Shown piece after piece: positions 38,823 through 48,700 of a stretch of 64,000 bases of DNA. Below the pieces are notes generated by a model, which did no database searches, was not told the DNA's origin, and saw only the letters and a program-made list of their open reading frames with translations. Both the position numbers and the translations under genes were made by a program. How positions within the stretch are numbered: the first letter of the stretch is position 1; each line of letters starts with the position of its first letter. Source of the DNA: Serinicoccus kebangsaanensis (GTDB taxonomy: Bacteria > Actinomycetota > Actinomycetes > Actinomycetales > Dermatophilaceae); NCBI RefSeq assembly GCF_008919445.1, contig NZ_VSLG01000011.1, forward strand, positions 62,001 through 126,000, in the 5' to 3' direction.

Positions 38823-39569
38823 GTGACCACCGCCCTGCTCGTCGTGCTGGCCGTCGCCGTCGGGGCGGCGCTGCAGCGGGTGGCCGGCATGGGCCTGGGT
38901 ATGACGGTGGCGCCGGTGGCGTCGGTGCTGCTGGGCCCCGTGGCGGGGGTCACGGTCTCCAACGTGACCGCGATCGTGGCGGCCGCCATCCTGGCCGTCC
39001 TGCTGCGCGGCGACGTGGACTGGCGGCGGTTCTGGACGCTGGCGCCGCTGCTGGTGCTCGGCTCGGTCCTGGGCGCGCTGGTGGTCCGGCACACCTCCAC
39101 CGCTGCGCTCGACATCGTGCTCGGGGCGAGCGTGCTCATCGCCATCGCGGCCGTGCTCGGTCTGCAGGAGCGGATCCGGGTGACCGGACGGGGCGCCGTG
39201 CTCGTCTCCGGCGCGGTCGGCGGCTTCATGAACACCACGTCGGGGGTCGCGGGTCCGGCGATGGCGGTGTACGCCGTCGCCTCGCGGTGGGAGCACCGCT
39301 CCTTCGCCGCGACGCTGCAGCCGATCTTCCTGCTCGCCAACGTCGCCTCGGTGATCACCAAGCTGTCCCTGGGTGCCATGCCCGAGCCGGGGGTGGTGCC
39401 GTGGTGGGCCTGGTGGGTGGCGTGCGCCATGGTGCCGGTCGGGATCGTGCTGGGGTCGGTCGTGAGCGGTCGGGTCAGGACGCAGACGGCCCGGCGGGTG
39501 GCCATCTCGGTGGCGGCCGCCGGCGGGGCGATCGCGCTGGTGCGCGGGCTGGTGGGCTGGCTGGGCTGA
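38823..39569 (+). CDS. TSUP family permease (TauE/SafE type)
   Basis: 248 residues, seven to eight membrane helices, with an N-terminal glycine motif ([21 protein letters not shown]) repeated in the second half ([21 protein letters not shown]), the internal duplication typical of TSUP. Family members export sulfite or sulfonates and related anions. No sulfur gene is nearby. GTG start. Confidence 0.9.
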   Translation: MTTALLVVLAVAVGAALQRVAGMGLGMTVAPVASVLLGPVAGVTVSNVTAIVAAAILAVLLRGDVDWRRFWTLAPLLVLGSVLGALVVRHTSTAALDIVLGASVLIAIAAVLGLQERIRVTGRGAVLVSGAVGGFMNTTSGVAGPAMAVYAVASRWEHRSFAATLQPIFLLANVASVITKLSLGAMPEPGVVPWWAWWVACAMVPVGIVLGSVVSGRVRTQTARRVAISVAAAGGAIALVRGLVGWLG

Positions 39570-39621
39570 GGCCGACGGAGGGACACCGGGCGGCGTCGGA
39601 GCACGTATCCTGGAGGGTGCG

Positions 39622-41157
39622 ATGACGACCAGCACCAAGACCTACGACGTCCGCACCCACGGGTGCCAGATGAACGTCCACGACTCCGAGCGCCTCTCCG
39701 GCCTGCTGGAGACCGCGGGCTACGTCGACCTGACCAGCCTGCCCGGTGACCAGCGGCCGGAGGTCGCCGACGTCGTCGTCTTCAACACCTGCGCGGTGAG
39801 GGAGAACGCCGCCAACAAGCTCTACGGCAACCTCGGTCAGCTGCGCCCGGCCAAGCAGGCCAACCCGGACATGCAGATCGCGGTCGGCGGGTGCCTGGCG
39901 CAGAAGGACCGGTCCACGATCGTGGAGCGTGCGCCGTGGGTGGACGTGGTCTTCGGCACGCACAACGTCGGCTCGTTGCCCGCCCTGCTGGACCGGGCCC
40001 GGCACAACAAGGCCGCCGAGGTCGAGATCCTGGAGTCGCTGGAGACCTTCCCCTCCACCCTCCCGACCCGGCGCGACTCGGCCTACTCCGGCTGGGTGTC
40101 GATCTCGGTCGGGTGCAACAACACCTGCACCTTCTGCATCGTCCCGGCGCTGCGCGGCAAGGAGAAGGACCGGCGGCCCGGCGAGATCCTCGCCGAGATC
40201 GAGGCGCTGGTCGCCCAGGGCGTCGTCGAGATCACCCTGCTGGGGCAGAACGTCAACACCTACGGCGTCGAGTTCGGCGACCGGCTGGCCTTCGGCAAGC
40301 TGCTGCGCTCCTGCGGGGAGATCGAGGGGCTGGAGCGGGTCCGCTTCACCAGCCCGCACCCCGCAGCCTTCACCGACGACGTGATCACCGCGATGGCGGA
40401 GACGCCGAACGTCATGCCCAGCCTGCACATGCCGCTGCAGTCCGGCTCGGACCGCGTCCTCAAGGCGATGCGCCGGTCCTACCGCAGCGCGAAGTTCCTC
40501 GGGATCCTGGAGCGGGTGCGGGAGCAGATCCCGGACGCCGCGATCACCACCGACCTCATCGTCGGCTTCCCCGGAGAGACCGAGCAGGACTTCCAGGACA
40601 CCCTCGACGTGGTGCGCGAGTCGCGCTTCTCCAGCGCCTTCACCTTCCAGTACTCCATCCGCCCCGGCACCCCGGCCGCCGAGATGGACGACCAGGTGCC
40701 GAAGGAGGTCGTCCAGGAGCGCTTCGACCGGCTCATCGAGCTGCAGGAGGAGGTCTCCTGGGCCGGCAACCGCGAGCTCGAGGGGCGTGAGCTCGAGGTC
40801 CTGGTGGCGCCGGGAGAGGGCCGCAAGGACGCCGAGACGCACCGCCTGTCCGGGCGGGCGCGGGACAACCGCCTGGTCCACTTCGCGGTGCCCGAGGGTG
40901 CCGAGGTGCCGCGGCCCGGGGACGCGGTGAGCGTCGCGGTCAGCTACGGCGCGCCGCACCACCTGGTCGCCGACTCCGGGCTGCACGGCGGGGTGTATGC
41001 CGTCCGCCGCACCGCGGGCGGGGACGCCTGGGCGGCGCTGCAGGAGGGCGGGACGCCGGGCGCGGTGCGGAAGCCGGCGGTGAGCCTGGGCATACCGACC
41101 GTGGGTGCGCCACCGGCCCGCGAGGTGGCTGCGCCCGTCTGCTGCCCGACGGACTGA
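39622..41157 (+). CDS. miaB: tRNA-2-methylthio-N6-dimethylallyladenosine synthase MiaB
   Basis: 511 residues. Radical-SAM methylthiotransferase acting on i6A37 of tRNAs that read UNN codons. Auxiliary cluster cysteines C15 (THGCQMN), C57 (NTCAV) and C91 (GGCLAQ); radical-SAM motif CNNTCTFC (C165, C169, C172); C-terminal TRAM domain (about 385-450). A further 60-residue tail ends with two cysteines. Second methylthiotransferase in the window beside rimO. Weak inverted repeat (CTGAGC/GCTCAG) follows the stop. Confidence 0.96.
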   Translation: MTTSTKTYDVRTHGCQMNVHDSERLSGLLETAGYVDLTSLPGDQRPEVADVVVFNTCAVRENAANKLYGNLGQLRPAKQANPDMQIAVGGCLAQKDRSTIVERAPWVDVVFGTHNVGSLPALLDRARHNKAAEVEILESLETFPSTLPTRRDSAYSGWVSISVGCNNTCTFCIVPALRGKEKDRRPGEILAEIEALVAQGVVEITLLGQNVNTYGVEFGDRLAFGKLLRSCGEIEGLERVRFTSPHPAAFTDDVITAMAETPNVMPSLHMPLQSGSDRVLKAMRRSYRSAKFLGILERVREQIPDAAITTDLIVGFPGETEQDFQDTLDVVRESRFSSAFTFQYSIRPGTPAAEMDDQVPKEVVQERFDRLIELQEEVSWAGNRELEGRELEVLVAPGEGRKDAETHRLSGRARDNRLVHFAVPEGAEVPRPGDAVSVAVSYGAPHHLVADSGLHGGVYAVRRTAGGDAWAALQEGGTPGAVRKPAVSLGIPTVGAPPAREVAAPVCCPTD

Positions 41158-41180
41158 GCGGCGAGGACCCAGGGCCCGGC

Positions 41181-41789
41181 TCAGGGCTTGGTGCCGCCCG
41201 GGGAGTGGCCGCCCGCCGCCTCGGAGGCGTCCGCCACCCGGTCCGCCTCGGCCGCCTCGCGCGCGGCGTGCTCGGCCTCCAGGTGCTCCTCATGCGCGTC
41301 CTCGCGCTCTGCCCTGGCGACCTCGGCCTTGTAGTCGGCCTCCATCCGGTCCACCTCCGCGCGCGCCTCGGGCTTGCCGTGGAAGCGCACGACGCTGTAG
41401 ACGAGCAGGATGATCGCGATGGCGCTGGAGGCCAGCATGGTGATCGCCACGGTGCGCCCGCCGAAGAGCCACCAGTGGTCCGCGATCGGCCACCACCCGG
41501 GCGGGGGAGGCGAGATGAACCACACCACGCCCACCCCGATGAGGACCAGGGTGATGAGCACCGACACGGCGATGCGGGGGATCGTCTCGACCCCCTCGGC
41601 GGCGCCGCGCAGGGCGCGGATCTTCACCGGGGTGGTCCAGCGGCGGGCCCAGTCGTACTGCGTGGACAGGATGGCCAGCCCGGCGAAGGTGAGCAGCAGG
41701 CCCGGGCCGGGCAGGAAGAGCGCGAGCACGCCGGCCACCAGGACGACCCACCCCAGGGTCTCCAGCGCGATCCGTTTGGCGGCGTTCAC
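41181..41789 (-). CDS. PGPGW/TIGR02611-type membrane protein
   Basis: 202 residues. Near the N-terminus is the PGPGW-type motif (LALFLPGPGLLLTFAGLAIL), with two further membrane helices (about 70-90, about 110-135) and a long charged Glu/Ala-rich cytoplasmic tail (about 140-202). Function unknown. I start at the GTG at 41789 because a TACGCT box lies 8 bases upstream; longer frames give no sensible protein. Confidence 0.78.
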   Translation of the reverse strand: MNAAKRIALETLGWVVLVAGVLALFLPGPGLLLTFAGLAILSTQYDWARRWTTPVKIRALRGAAEGVETIPRIAVSVLITLVLIGVGVVWFISPPPPGWWPIADHWWLFGGRTVAITMLASSAIAIILLVYSVVRFHGKPEARAEVDRMEADYKAEVARAEREDAHEEHLEAEHAAREAAEADRVADASEAAGGHSPGGTKP

Positions 41790-41797
41790 AAGGGTCA

Positions 41798-41803
41798 AGC
41801 GTA
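41798..41803 (-). promoter_or_regulatory. Leaderless -10 box of the PGPGW gene
   Basis: TACGCT on the minus strand, 8 bases before the GTG at 41789. Confidence 0.4.
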
Positions 41804-41917
41804 GGCGAGCGGTCGCGCCGCGGCGACCGCGCACTTCGCCGCCCGCTCCGACCGGGCGCCGGGGCCTGGCCCGTCCACCCCGCCCCGGCCCACAACGGAT
41901 GTGGCAGGCTACCGCCC

Positions 41918-42715
41918 GTGACATGGCGCCAGGTCGACCGTGACGAGCTGCTCCACCACTCCGCCCGTGACCCCTTCGTCCGCTTCGCCACCAGCCACGA
42001 GCTGCTGGCCGTGGCGGGGCCGCACGGATGGGCGTGCGTGAGTCCGTGGCGCCCCGGGTCGCGGCACTGGGGCGGTGCGGCGGTCGTGGAGGCCGGTGCG
42101 CCGGCCCGGGCCGAGACCGACGCGCTGGCCGCGATCGTCGATGCCGCCGGGGACGAGGTGGCGCTGGAGTGGTTCTCCACCGAGGACCGGCGTGGGCTCG
42201 ACCTGCCGGAGGCCTACGCCAGCACCGGGTCCGGGCGCTGGTCCTTCCTGTGGTGCGAGGAGGAGACCTGCGCGACCGTCCCCGCGGGGCTCGGCGAGCT
42301 GGGCCTGGAGGTCGTGGAGCTCGACGACCGGGAGGACGCGGACCTGCTGCACGCCTTCGGCCGCACCCACGGGGAGGATCCCTACATGGGCTTCCCCGGG
42401 CACGGCTTCGCCTCGCTCTGGCTGGCGGTGCGCGACGAGGTCGGCCGGATGGTCGCCGTCGGGGCGCTGCACGAGCTCGGCTCCGGCATGCCCCATCTCG
42501 CCGGCATCGTGGTGCGCCCGCAGCGGCGCGGGCAGGGCATCGGGGCGATGCTGACCGAGGCCCTCACCGCCCGGGCCGTGGAAGAGGCGGGAGTCGCCAC
42601 GCTGAGCGTCTTCTCCGACAACGTCGGTGCGATCAGGCTCTATGAGCGGCTGGGGTATGCCACGGCCCACCGCTTCCACACCCGGGAGCTGGACCCGGCG
42701 GCGGTCACCGCCTGA
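41918..42715 (+). CDS. GNAT family N-acetyltransferase
   Basis: 265 residues in two halves, only the second with a clear acetyl-CoA site: AGIVVRPQRRGQGIGAMLTEAL (V-x-P-x-x-R-x-x-G-x-G) followed by LSVFSDNVGAIRLYERLGYA. The first half (about 1-120) is a second, degenerate GNAT-like module. Substrate unknown. GTG start at 41918. Confidence 0.85.
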   Translation: MTWRQVDRDELLHHSARDPFVRFATSHELLAVAGPHGWACVSPWRPGSRHWGGAAVVEAGAPARAETDALAAIVDAAGDEVALEWFSTEDRRGLDLPEAYASTGSGRWSFLWCEEETCATVPAGLGELGLEVVELDDREDADLLHAFGRTHGEDPYMGFPGHGFASLWLAVRDEVGRMVAVGALHELGSGMPHLAGIVVRPQRRGQGIGAMLTEALTARAVEEAGVATLSVFSDNVGAIRLYERLGYATAHRFHTRELDPAAVTA

Positions 42716-42766
42716 CCCGCGCGCCGGGGTCACCGACGTGCCGGGCCGACGACCTGCCCTGGCGCC

Positions 42767-42772
42767 TACGAT
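42767..42772 (+). promoter_or_regulatory. -10 box of the 42.8 kb membrane protein gene
   Basis: TACGAT, 6 bases before the GTG at 42779. Confidence 0.4.
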
Positions 42773-42778
42773 GGAGCG

Positions 42779-43207
42779 GTGACTGCACGGCATACCCCGC
42801 CAGCGACGGTGCCGCCCCCGAGCCCGCGCCAGCGCGGGGCCGGCCGGCTCGCCGCGGCGCTGGTCGCCGTCGAGGCCCTGGTGATCACCGGTCTGGCGGT
42901 GTTCTACCTGGTCGAGCTGGCGCTGGGGGAGGGGCAGGACCTGATGATCGTCATCATGTCGGTGGTGACGATGGTGGTCTTCATCATCGGGCTGGCCTAC
43001 ACCGCGCTCGGCCTGTGGCGTCGCCACCCGCGGTCCCAGGCGCCGGCGATCGCGTTCAACTTCCTCATGGTGCCGCTGGGCATCGCGCTCTTCCCGCTGG
43101 CTCCCTGGTGGCTCGCCGGGACGGTGCTGGTCCTGGGGGTGGCGACGGTCGTCGCGGCCTTCCTCATGGGCCGGCTGGAGGACCGCGACCAGCCCGCACC
43201 CGCCTGA
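42779..43207 (+). CDS. Four-helix membrane protein of unknown function
   Basis: 142 residues: a Pro-rich N-terminus (about 25 residues), then four hydrophobic helices (LAAALVAVEALVITGLAVFY, IVIMSVVTMVVFIIGLAYTA, FNFLMVPLGIALFPLAPWW, VLVLGVATVVAAFLMG) and a short polar tail. No family recognised. The 150 bases after it hold the palindromic repeat described next. Confidence 0.75.
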   Translation: MTARHTPPATVPPPSPRQRGAGRLAAALVAVEALVITGLAVFYLVELALGEGQDLMIVIMSVVTMVVFIIGLAYTALGLWRRHPRSQAPAIAFNFLMVPLGIALFPLAPWWLAGTVLVLGVATVVAAFLMGRLEDRDQPAPA

Positions 43208-43270
43208 GCCGGGCTGCCTCGGCGACGCGCGGCCCGTCTGAGCGCCGTCTCGTCCACTGAGAGCCTCGAG

Positions 43271-43325
43271 GTCAGCTGACAGCCTCCTCGAGGAGGCGGT
43301 CAGTTGACGAACCGGCTCGGAGTGG
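43271..43325. repeat. Palindromic REP-like element, copy A
   Basis: Outer arms GTCAGCTGAC / GTCAGTTGAC and an inner perfect palindrome GCCTCCTCGAGGAGGC (43282-43297), followed by CCGGCTCGGAGT. The same layout recurs at 56464-56519 with changes on both sides of the stem. It lies at the left edge of the degenerate region. Confidence 0.6.
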
Positions 43326-43359
43326 CCCCCGCCCCACCGGCTGCCAGCACCGTGATGCC

Positions 43360-44057
43360 TCAGGACCGGCGGCGACGCAGGCCGGCGAGCAGCTCCGGCC
43401 CGGCACGGAAGTCGATCCGGTGCACCAGCCCGTCGTGGACGGTGAAGTCGAAGGCGACGCGAGGCTGGCCCCGGTGGAACCACGCCGCGCCGGGCCGCTC
43501 CTCGACGTAGACCGGCAGCGCCGCGGCGGCACCCCCGTCGAACATCTCGGCGACGGCCTGCCGTCCCTCGATCCGGGCCGGCGTGCCCACCTCCACCGCG
43601 GCGGCGTCGCCGACCACGACCGCGTCCGGGGCGAGCAGCTCCAGCAGGCTAGCGAAGTCTCCCTGCCGGGCGGCGGCGAGGAAGGCGTCGACCACCACGG
43701 CGTCCGCCCGGCCGTCGGGGTCGACCGGCTGCGCCAGCTTGCCCCGGGCGCGCGAGGCCAGCTTGCGGGCGGCCTCCGGGCTGCGGCCCAGGATCGCGGC
43801 GATGGTGGGGAAGTCGACGGCGAAGCTGTCGTGCAGCACGAAGGCGACCCGCTCGGCAGGGGAGAGCCGGTCCAGCACGGCCTGCAGCGCGACCCCCACA
43901 GTGTCGGCCAGCACGACGTCGTCGGCCGGGTCCGGCGCGGCCGGTGCCTGGACCTCGTCGGGGTCGACGGGCGATGGTATGCGCGCGCGCAGCCGGTCCA
44001 GGCACAGCCGCACGGTCACCGTGGTGAGCCACCCCGGCAGGTTGTCGATGTCCGTCA
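43360..44057 (-). pseudogene. ECF41/SigJ-type sigma factor, N-terminal half lost
   Basis: From NLPGWLTTVTVRLCLDRLRA on, the frame matches ECF41 sigma factors: end of region 2/linker, region 4 with LDRLSPAERVAFVLHDSFAVD and SPEAARKLASRARGKL, and the C-terminal SnoaL-like domain (about 110 residues) that regulates this group. Region 2, about 75 residues needed for core and -10 binding, is missing and is replaced in frame by part of an FHA protein. The chimera is one open frame, so it could be translated, but it should not work as a sigma factor. Confidence 0.75.
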
Positions 44058-44434
44058 CGCGTTCCCGGTCCTGCCGCACCCGAAGGTGCCGCCGGGACAG
44101 GCTCGCGTCCGAGATCGCCAGGTCGCACCGCGGATCGCGCCCGACCGTGACCCACCGCCCGGGGAGCAACGGGACGGTGCCGCCTGCGTCCGGGCCGGTC
44201 GCCACGACCAGGCACGGCACCCCCACCGGTCCTGGGGGTCGGCCACCGTCCGGCCGCGTCCCCGACCACCGCCCCGTGCTCCAGCGGTGTGCGCCCGGGC
44301 CGAGCCGCACCGGCGCTGTCGGTCTCCACGCACCCCACGTGTGCCATCAGCTCCTCGACGGTGCTGCCGTCGGGTGCACGCACGGACAGCTGCTCCACCC
44401 GCCCCTCCCGGCGCCTGGTGACCATGACTCTCAT
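44055..44434 (-). pseudogene. FHA-domain protein (FtsK/EssC-like N-terminus), frameshifted and truncated
   Basis: Begins MRVMVTRRREGRVEQLSV with DGSTVEELMAHVG, the usual N-terminus of actinobacterial FHA-FtsK proteins. Around 44240-44255 the match moves to another frame, continuing GPVGVPCLVVATGPDAGG and the FHA core GRWVTVGRDPRCDLAISD, SLSRRHLRVRQDRERVT. It breaks there, before the rest of the FHA fold and the ATPase domains, at the joint with the sigma remnant. Confidence 0.7.
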
Positions 44435-44671
44435 CGGTCCATCGTGGGGTGACCAGGCACCCGCCGACGGACGTTGTCCACAGGTTCGGACGCGGGCGCT
44501 GATGCGCTCCCGGCACACGGCATACAGTGACGGCGAGGAGGCGCGGCCTTGGCAAACACCCGGGGCCGGTGTCAGGATCGACCAGACAGTTGGCTGGGGA
44601 GCTGCCGGGAGGGCGGGGTGCGCAGCACGGTGAGGGGAAGCGGAGGACCAATGATGAATGCGCAGGTGAGA

Positions 44672-44677
44672 TAGGTT
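44672..44677 (+). promoter_or_regulatory. Possible -10 box before the small membrane peptide
   Basis: TAGGTT, 8 bases before the ATG of a 9-codon ORF at 44686. No clear -35. Confidence 0.3.
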
Positions 44678-44685
44678 TGCTGGTG

Positions 44686-44715
44686 ATGAACACGTTGGTG
44701 GTGGATGCCCTGTGA
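44686..44715 (+). CDS. 9-codon leader ORF (MNTLVVDAL)
   Basis: ATG at 44686, stop TGA at 44713-44715 overlapping the next ATG by one base (TGATG). Its only likely role is coupling translation of the following membrane peptide. Confidence 0.3.
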   Translation: MNTLVVDAL

Positions 44716-44840
44716 TGGACCTGCTGCGGACCGTGGGCGGACTGCTGGCCCTCCTTGTGATCGGGCTGTGGCTGATCCACTGGGGTTTGAGGGACCAAGC
44801 ACGTGAGCAGCTGCGGGGGCGGGTCGAGCCCTACCTCTAG
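44715..44840 (+). CDS. 41-residue single-span membrane peptide
   Basis: Begins MDLLRTVGGLLALLVIGLWL, one strong membrane helix, then a charged tail (GLRDQAREQLRGRVEPYL). It sits at the left edge of the island, after the FHA remnant and before the primase remnant. Size and make-up are compatible with a type I toxin, a holin-like peptide or a small regulator; nothing decides between them. Confidence 0.4.
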   Translation: MDLLRTVGGLLALLVIGLWLIHWGLRDQAREQLRGRVEPYL

Positions 44841-45062
44841 TGGTCTTAGCTAAGGCAGGCAGGCGAAGCGCCGCCCCGACTCCGAAGAGGATGGTGGGGG
44901 CGGCGGTGCCTCCCTGTCCGGAGCCCAGCGCGTCTTCCCCAGAAGCGACGGGCCACCAAGGGCTCGGGAGGCGGCTACGAGGGTGGCTGTGGAGGGGCCA
45001 CCGACGTAGCAGGTCTGTCTAGGTCTGGCCGTGCCGGCAGACAAGTCGAAGCGATGCGGACC

Positions 45063-45550
45063 ACTGGCTGAACGGGGCGTCCAGCACGTACTGGCCCCCC
45101 CGCAGCTGGCCGGGAGCTGTTCAGGAAGGAACGGCTCCAACTGAAGGCGTTCAGGATTGCGCCCGCAGGTGCGCTCAAGTCGCTGACTGTTCCGCCGCTG
45201 TACAATCTGCCAAGGGTGCTAGAGGCGGGGCAGGCCGGAGAGACGGTCTACGTGGTTGAGGGCGAAGGGCGTAGATGCGCTCTCGGCGCTGAGCCTTGTG
45301 GCGACGTGCAACTTCGACGGGGCTGCTGTGGCCCCGGGCCGATCGAGAGGCGCCCTGGGTACTCCCAGCAACTCGCAGGCGCGAACGTGATTGTCGTGGC
45401 GGACAAGGACGAGCCAGGGTTCGCTCATGCTGCATCCGTCCAGGCCTCGCTCGTCGAGCATGGCGTCCCTGCCCACGTTCGCGACGCAAGGGAAGGAAAG
45501 GGCGTTAGTGACCACCTCACCGCCGGCAGGGACGTTTCGGAGCTTGCGGT
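45063..45550 (+). pseudogene. TOPRIM-domain primase (phage/ICE type), frameshifted
   Basis: Pieces in three frames line up with a mobile-element primase/TOPRIM protein: LNG then GVQHVL (45069-45093, one frameshift), LYNLPRVLEAGQAGETVYVVEGE (about 45197-45266, shown in part), a frameshift, GVDALSALSLVATCNFDGAA, another frameshift, and YSQQLAGANVIVVADKDEPG (TOPRIM DxD), ending EGKGVSDHLTAGRDVSEL. About 90 bases of unrelated sequence interrupt it near 45100-45190. It is a dead gene from a previously mobile element. Confidence 0.65.
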
Positions 45551-45741
45551 CGTGTCTATGCAACAGCAGGCTCCTCCGGAGGCCCCGCCTGCCGTGGTGC
45601 AAGTACCCACCCCGGTGGATTGGGCGAGATGTGGAAGGTGGTCCGTGAAGACGCAGCGACTCCTGCTTTCGCCATGAGTCCGCACCCGTGCACGACCGCG
45701 GGCAGGTTAGGTTGACCCTGGACGCCTACGAAAGGGAGACC

Positions 45742-48700
45742 GTGAGCGCGACCGGAGAGTACTTGGCGGCCCTGAACTCTACACTGACCGCCGGTGATGC
45801 CACCGAGCACAGTCACAGGCCTGCATTTAAGGCATGGGCCGAGTCGTTCAAGGACGAGCTGACTGCGACCAACGAGCCCAAACAATCAGAGTCGAACGCG
45901 CCGGACTTCGATATCAAGAAGCAGCGACGCCACGGTTCCCTCTCCATCGGAAAGATCGAGGCCAAGGACGTAGGTGTGCGGCCAGGGCTGAAAGCAATTG
46001 AAGATGACTCCAACAGGGACACCCCTAGAACTGCCAACGGGCGTCAACTGAAGAGGTACCGGAACGCCTTCGCCAATCTTCTCCTGACAGACTACGTGGA
46101 GTTTCGCTGGTATCGGCGTGGTGATCTTCGAGCTACCGCCAGGCTGGGAGCGATCGCTGAGGGGCAGATCATTCCGGACGCGGACGGTATCGCGGCCATC
46201 GACGCCTTGATGAAGGCCTTCCTGGAGGCTGATCCTGAACGGATCCGGTCTGCGCCAAACCTGGCTCGCCGCATGGCTGGCCTTGCTGCGATTATTCAAG
46301 ACGTGGTGCACCGGTCCTTGACAAAGGGGGCAGCGTCGGATACTACCGTGGGACTCAAAGCCGCCTTCGAGGACACACTTGTTCCCGACCTCAGTGATGA
46401 ACAATTCTCGGATATGCTGGCACAAACAATTGCCTACGGGCTGTTCGCTGCGCGAGCGCAAGCGCCGGGGGCTGACACTTTTACCCGCTCGGATGCAGCC
46501 CACCTTATCCCCAGGACGAATCCGTTCGTTCGCGGGCTCTTCGCGCATCTGGTCGGGCCCGCCCTCAATGACGAGCCGTACGCAGGTTTGGTCGACGACT
46601 TGGCGCAGTTGTTGAGCGATGCCGATGTGGACCACATTCTCAGCAAGTTCGGTGCGGAAAAGGGCGACCCGACGGTTCATTTCTACGAAACATTCCTAGG
46701 CGCATACAATCCCTCGCTGCGGGACATACGCGGGGTCTACTACACTCCCCTGCCGGTCGTAGACTTTATCGTGAAGAACGTGGACCACGTCCTGAAGGAG
46801 AGTTTTGCGCTTCGGGATGGGATTGCAGACACGTCGAGGACGAGTGACGGCCAGCATAAGGTGTTAGTGCTGGACCCAGCAACTGGAACGGGGACGTTTC
46901 TATATGCCACTATTGCGCGCATCAGGAACTCGTTCATCGCTCGCAAGCGCACCTCTCTTTGGTCGGCATATGTGTCGGAGCACCTGCTGCCTCGCATGTT
47001 CGGCTTCGAGCTGATGGTTGCGCCCTACGCCGTCGCTCACCTCAAGCTGGCCCTGCAGTTGGGAGGCAAGGACCTTCCCCGGGATGAGCGACATGACATC
47101 GAATACGATTTCGCGAAGGATGAGCGCATCGGCGTTTATCTAACAAACGCACTGGATCCAGCTGAAGCGCATACGACTCTTCCATTGGGCAAGTTCATTA
47201 CGGATGAAGCAAACGCTGCTTCGGCGGTGAAAAGCGAGAAGCCGATCATGGTAGTTATGGGAAACCCACCCTACCAGGGCCAGTCCGCCAACTCTTCGAC
47301 TCGCCGCGAGTTTTCGCGCACCGTCAAGGGCGCTGCTCAGTACAAGACCGTCAAGACCGCGATTGGCACTCTGCTCGAAGACTATTATGCGGTGGATGGC
47401 GCACCCCTGGGAGAGGTCAATTCGAAGTGGCTACAGGATGACTACGTTAAATTCATCCGCCTCGGTCAGGACCGAATCGAGAGGACCGGCCAAGGTGTCC
47501 TCAGCTACGTGACCAATCACACTTATTTGGACGCGCCTACCTTCCGCGGGATGCGCGCTAGCTTGCTCCGAACATTTGATGACATCTACGTCCTGGACCT
47601 ACACGGGTCGATGCGTCGAAGGGAGGTGAACCCTGATGGCGGGGTGGACGAGAACGTCTTCGATGCCATTCAGCAAGGTGTGGCCATCGCTCTGTTTGTG
47701 AAGAGCAGCGACTCCAAGGACCTGGCCACCATTCACTACACGGATGCCTGGGGTAGCCGTAAGGCGAAATATGAATGGCTCGAAGAGACGAACTTCCGCG
47801 ACGTTCAATGGGAGTCTTTCACGCCCACATCGCCCTTCTATGGCTTTCGCCCGGAGGACCAAGACATCCGGGCCGAGTGGGACGCGGCAGTTTCTCTCAC
47901 CGAGATTTTCCCGGTGTACTCGACAGGCATCGTTACGCATCGTGATGACTTCGCGGTTAATACACGTCGGGACCGCCTCCTGGGTAGACTCAAGGACTTC
48001 TGCGACCCGAAGCAGACCGACGCTCAGGTGCGCGCGAAGTATTTCGGAACGAATTCCCGCACTACCGCTACTGGCATCACCTACCTAGCTGGGGACAATC
48101 GTGATTGGTCGATGTCCGATCGTCGGGCATCTCTCATCCGGGACAGTGCACGAGCCGAGTCGATCAAGCCGATGACGCATAGACCCTTCGACAACCGCTT
48201 CGTGATGTATCACCGAGACGCCATCGATGCGCGAAAGTACGACGTGATGCGCCATATGCTCGACGGCGCAAACCTCGGTCTCGTCTCGGCCCGGAGCAAC
48301 AAATCACCGGTGCAAGACCAGTTCTATGTGACGGACTTGATGACAGAGGTGAAGGCGGGCGAGGCGACAACGGGCTCTGTGCTTTTCCCGCTGTGGTTGT
48401 TCCCGGAGCCAGGGGTAGACGCGCCCGAAACGCTGGATATTCTAGCCGACGGCCAGTCCGAGGTTCGCCCCAATCTCGGCTCCTGTGTGACGGTTTTGAT
48501 GCAGCGACTTGGTCTTGAGTTGATCAGCGACGGATCGCCCGGGGATCTCGTCACCACGGCGAATCCACACGATGTCCTGGACTACATCTACGGGGTCGTC
48601 CACTCCCGCACCTACAGACTGCGGTACGAGGCATTCTTGCGGTCGGACTATCCTCGAATACCATTCACGTCGGATCGCGACACCTTCGCGGCCGTGTGCG

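Noticed and set aside
43360-44310. A genuine FHA-sigma fusion protein
   Set aside because: Essential sigma region 2 and half the FHA fold are missing, and the FHA start lies in another frame, so decay by deletion is simpler.
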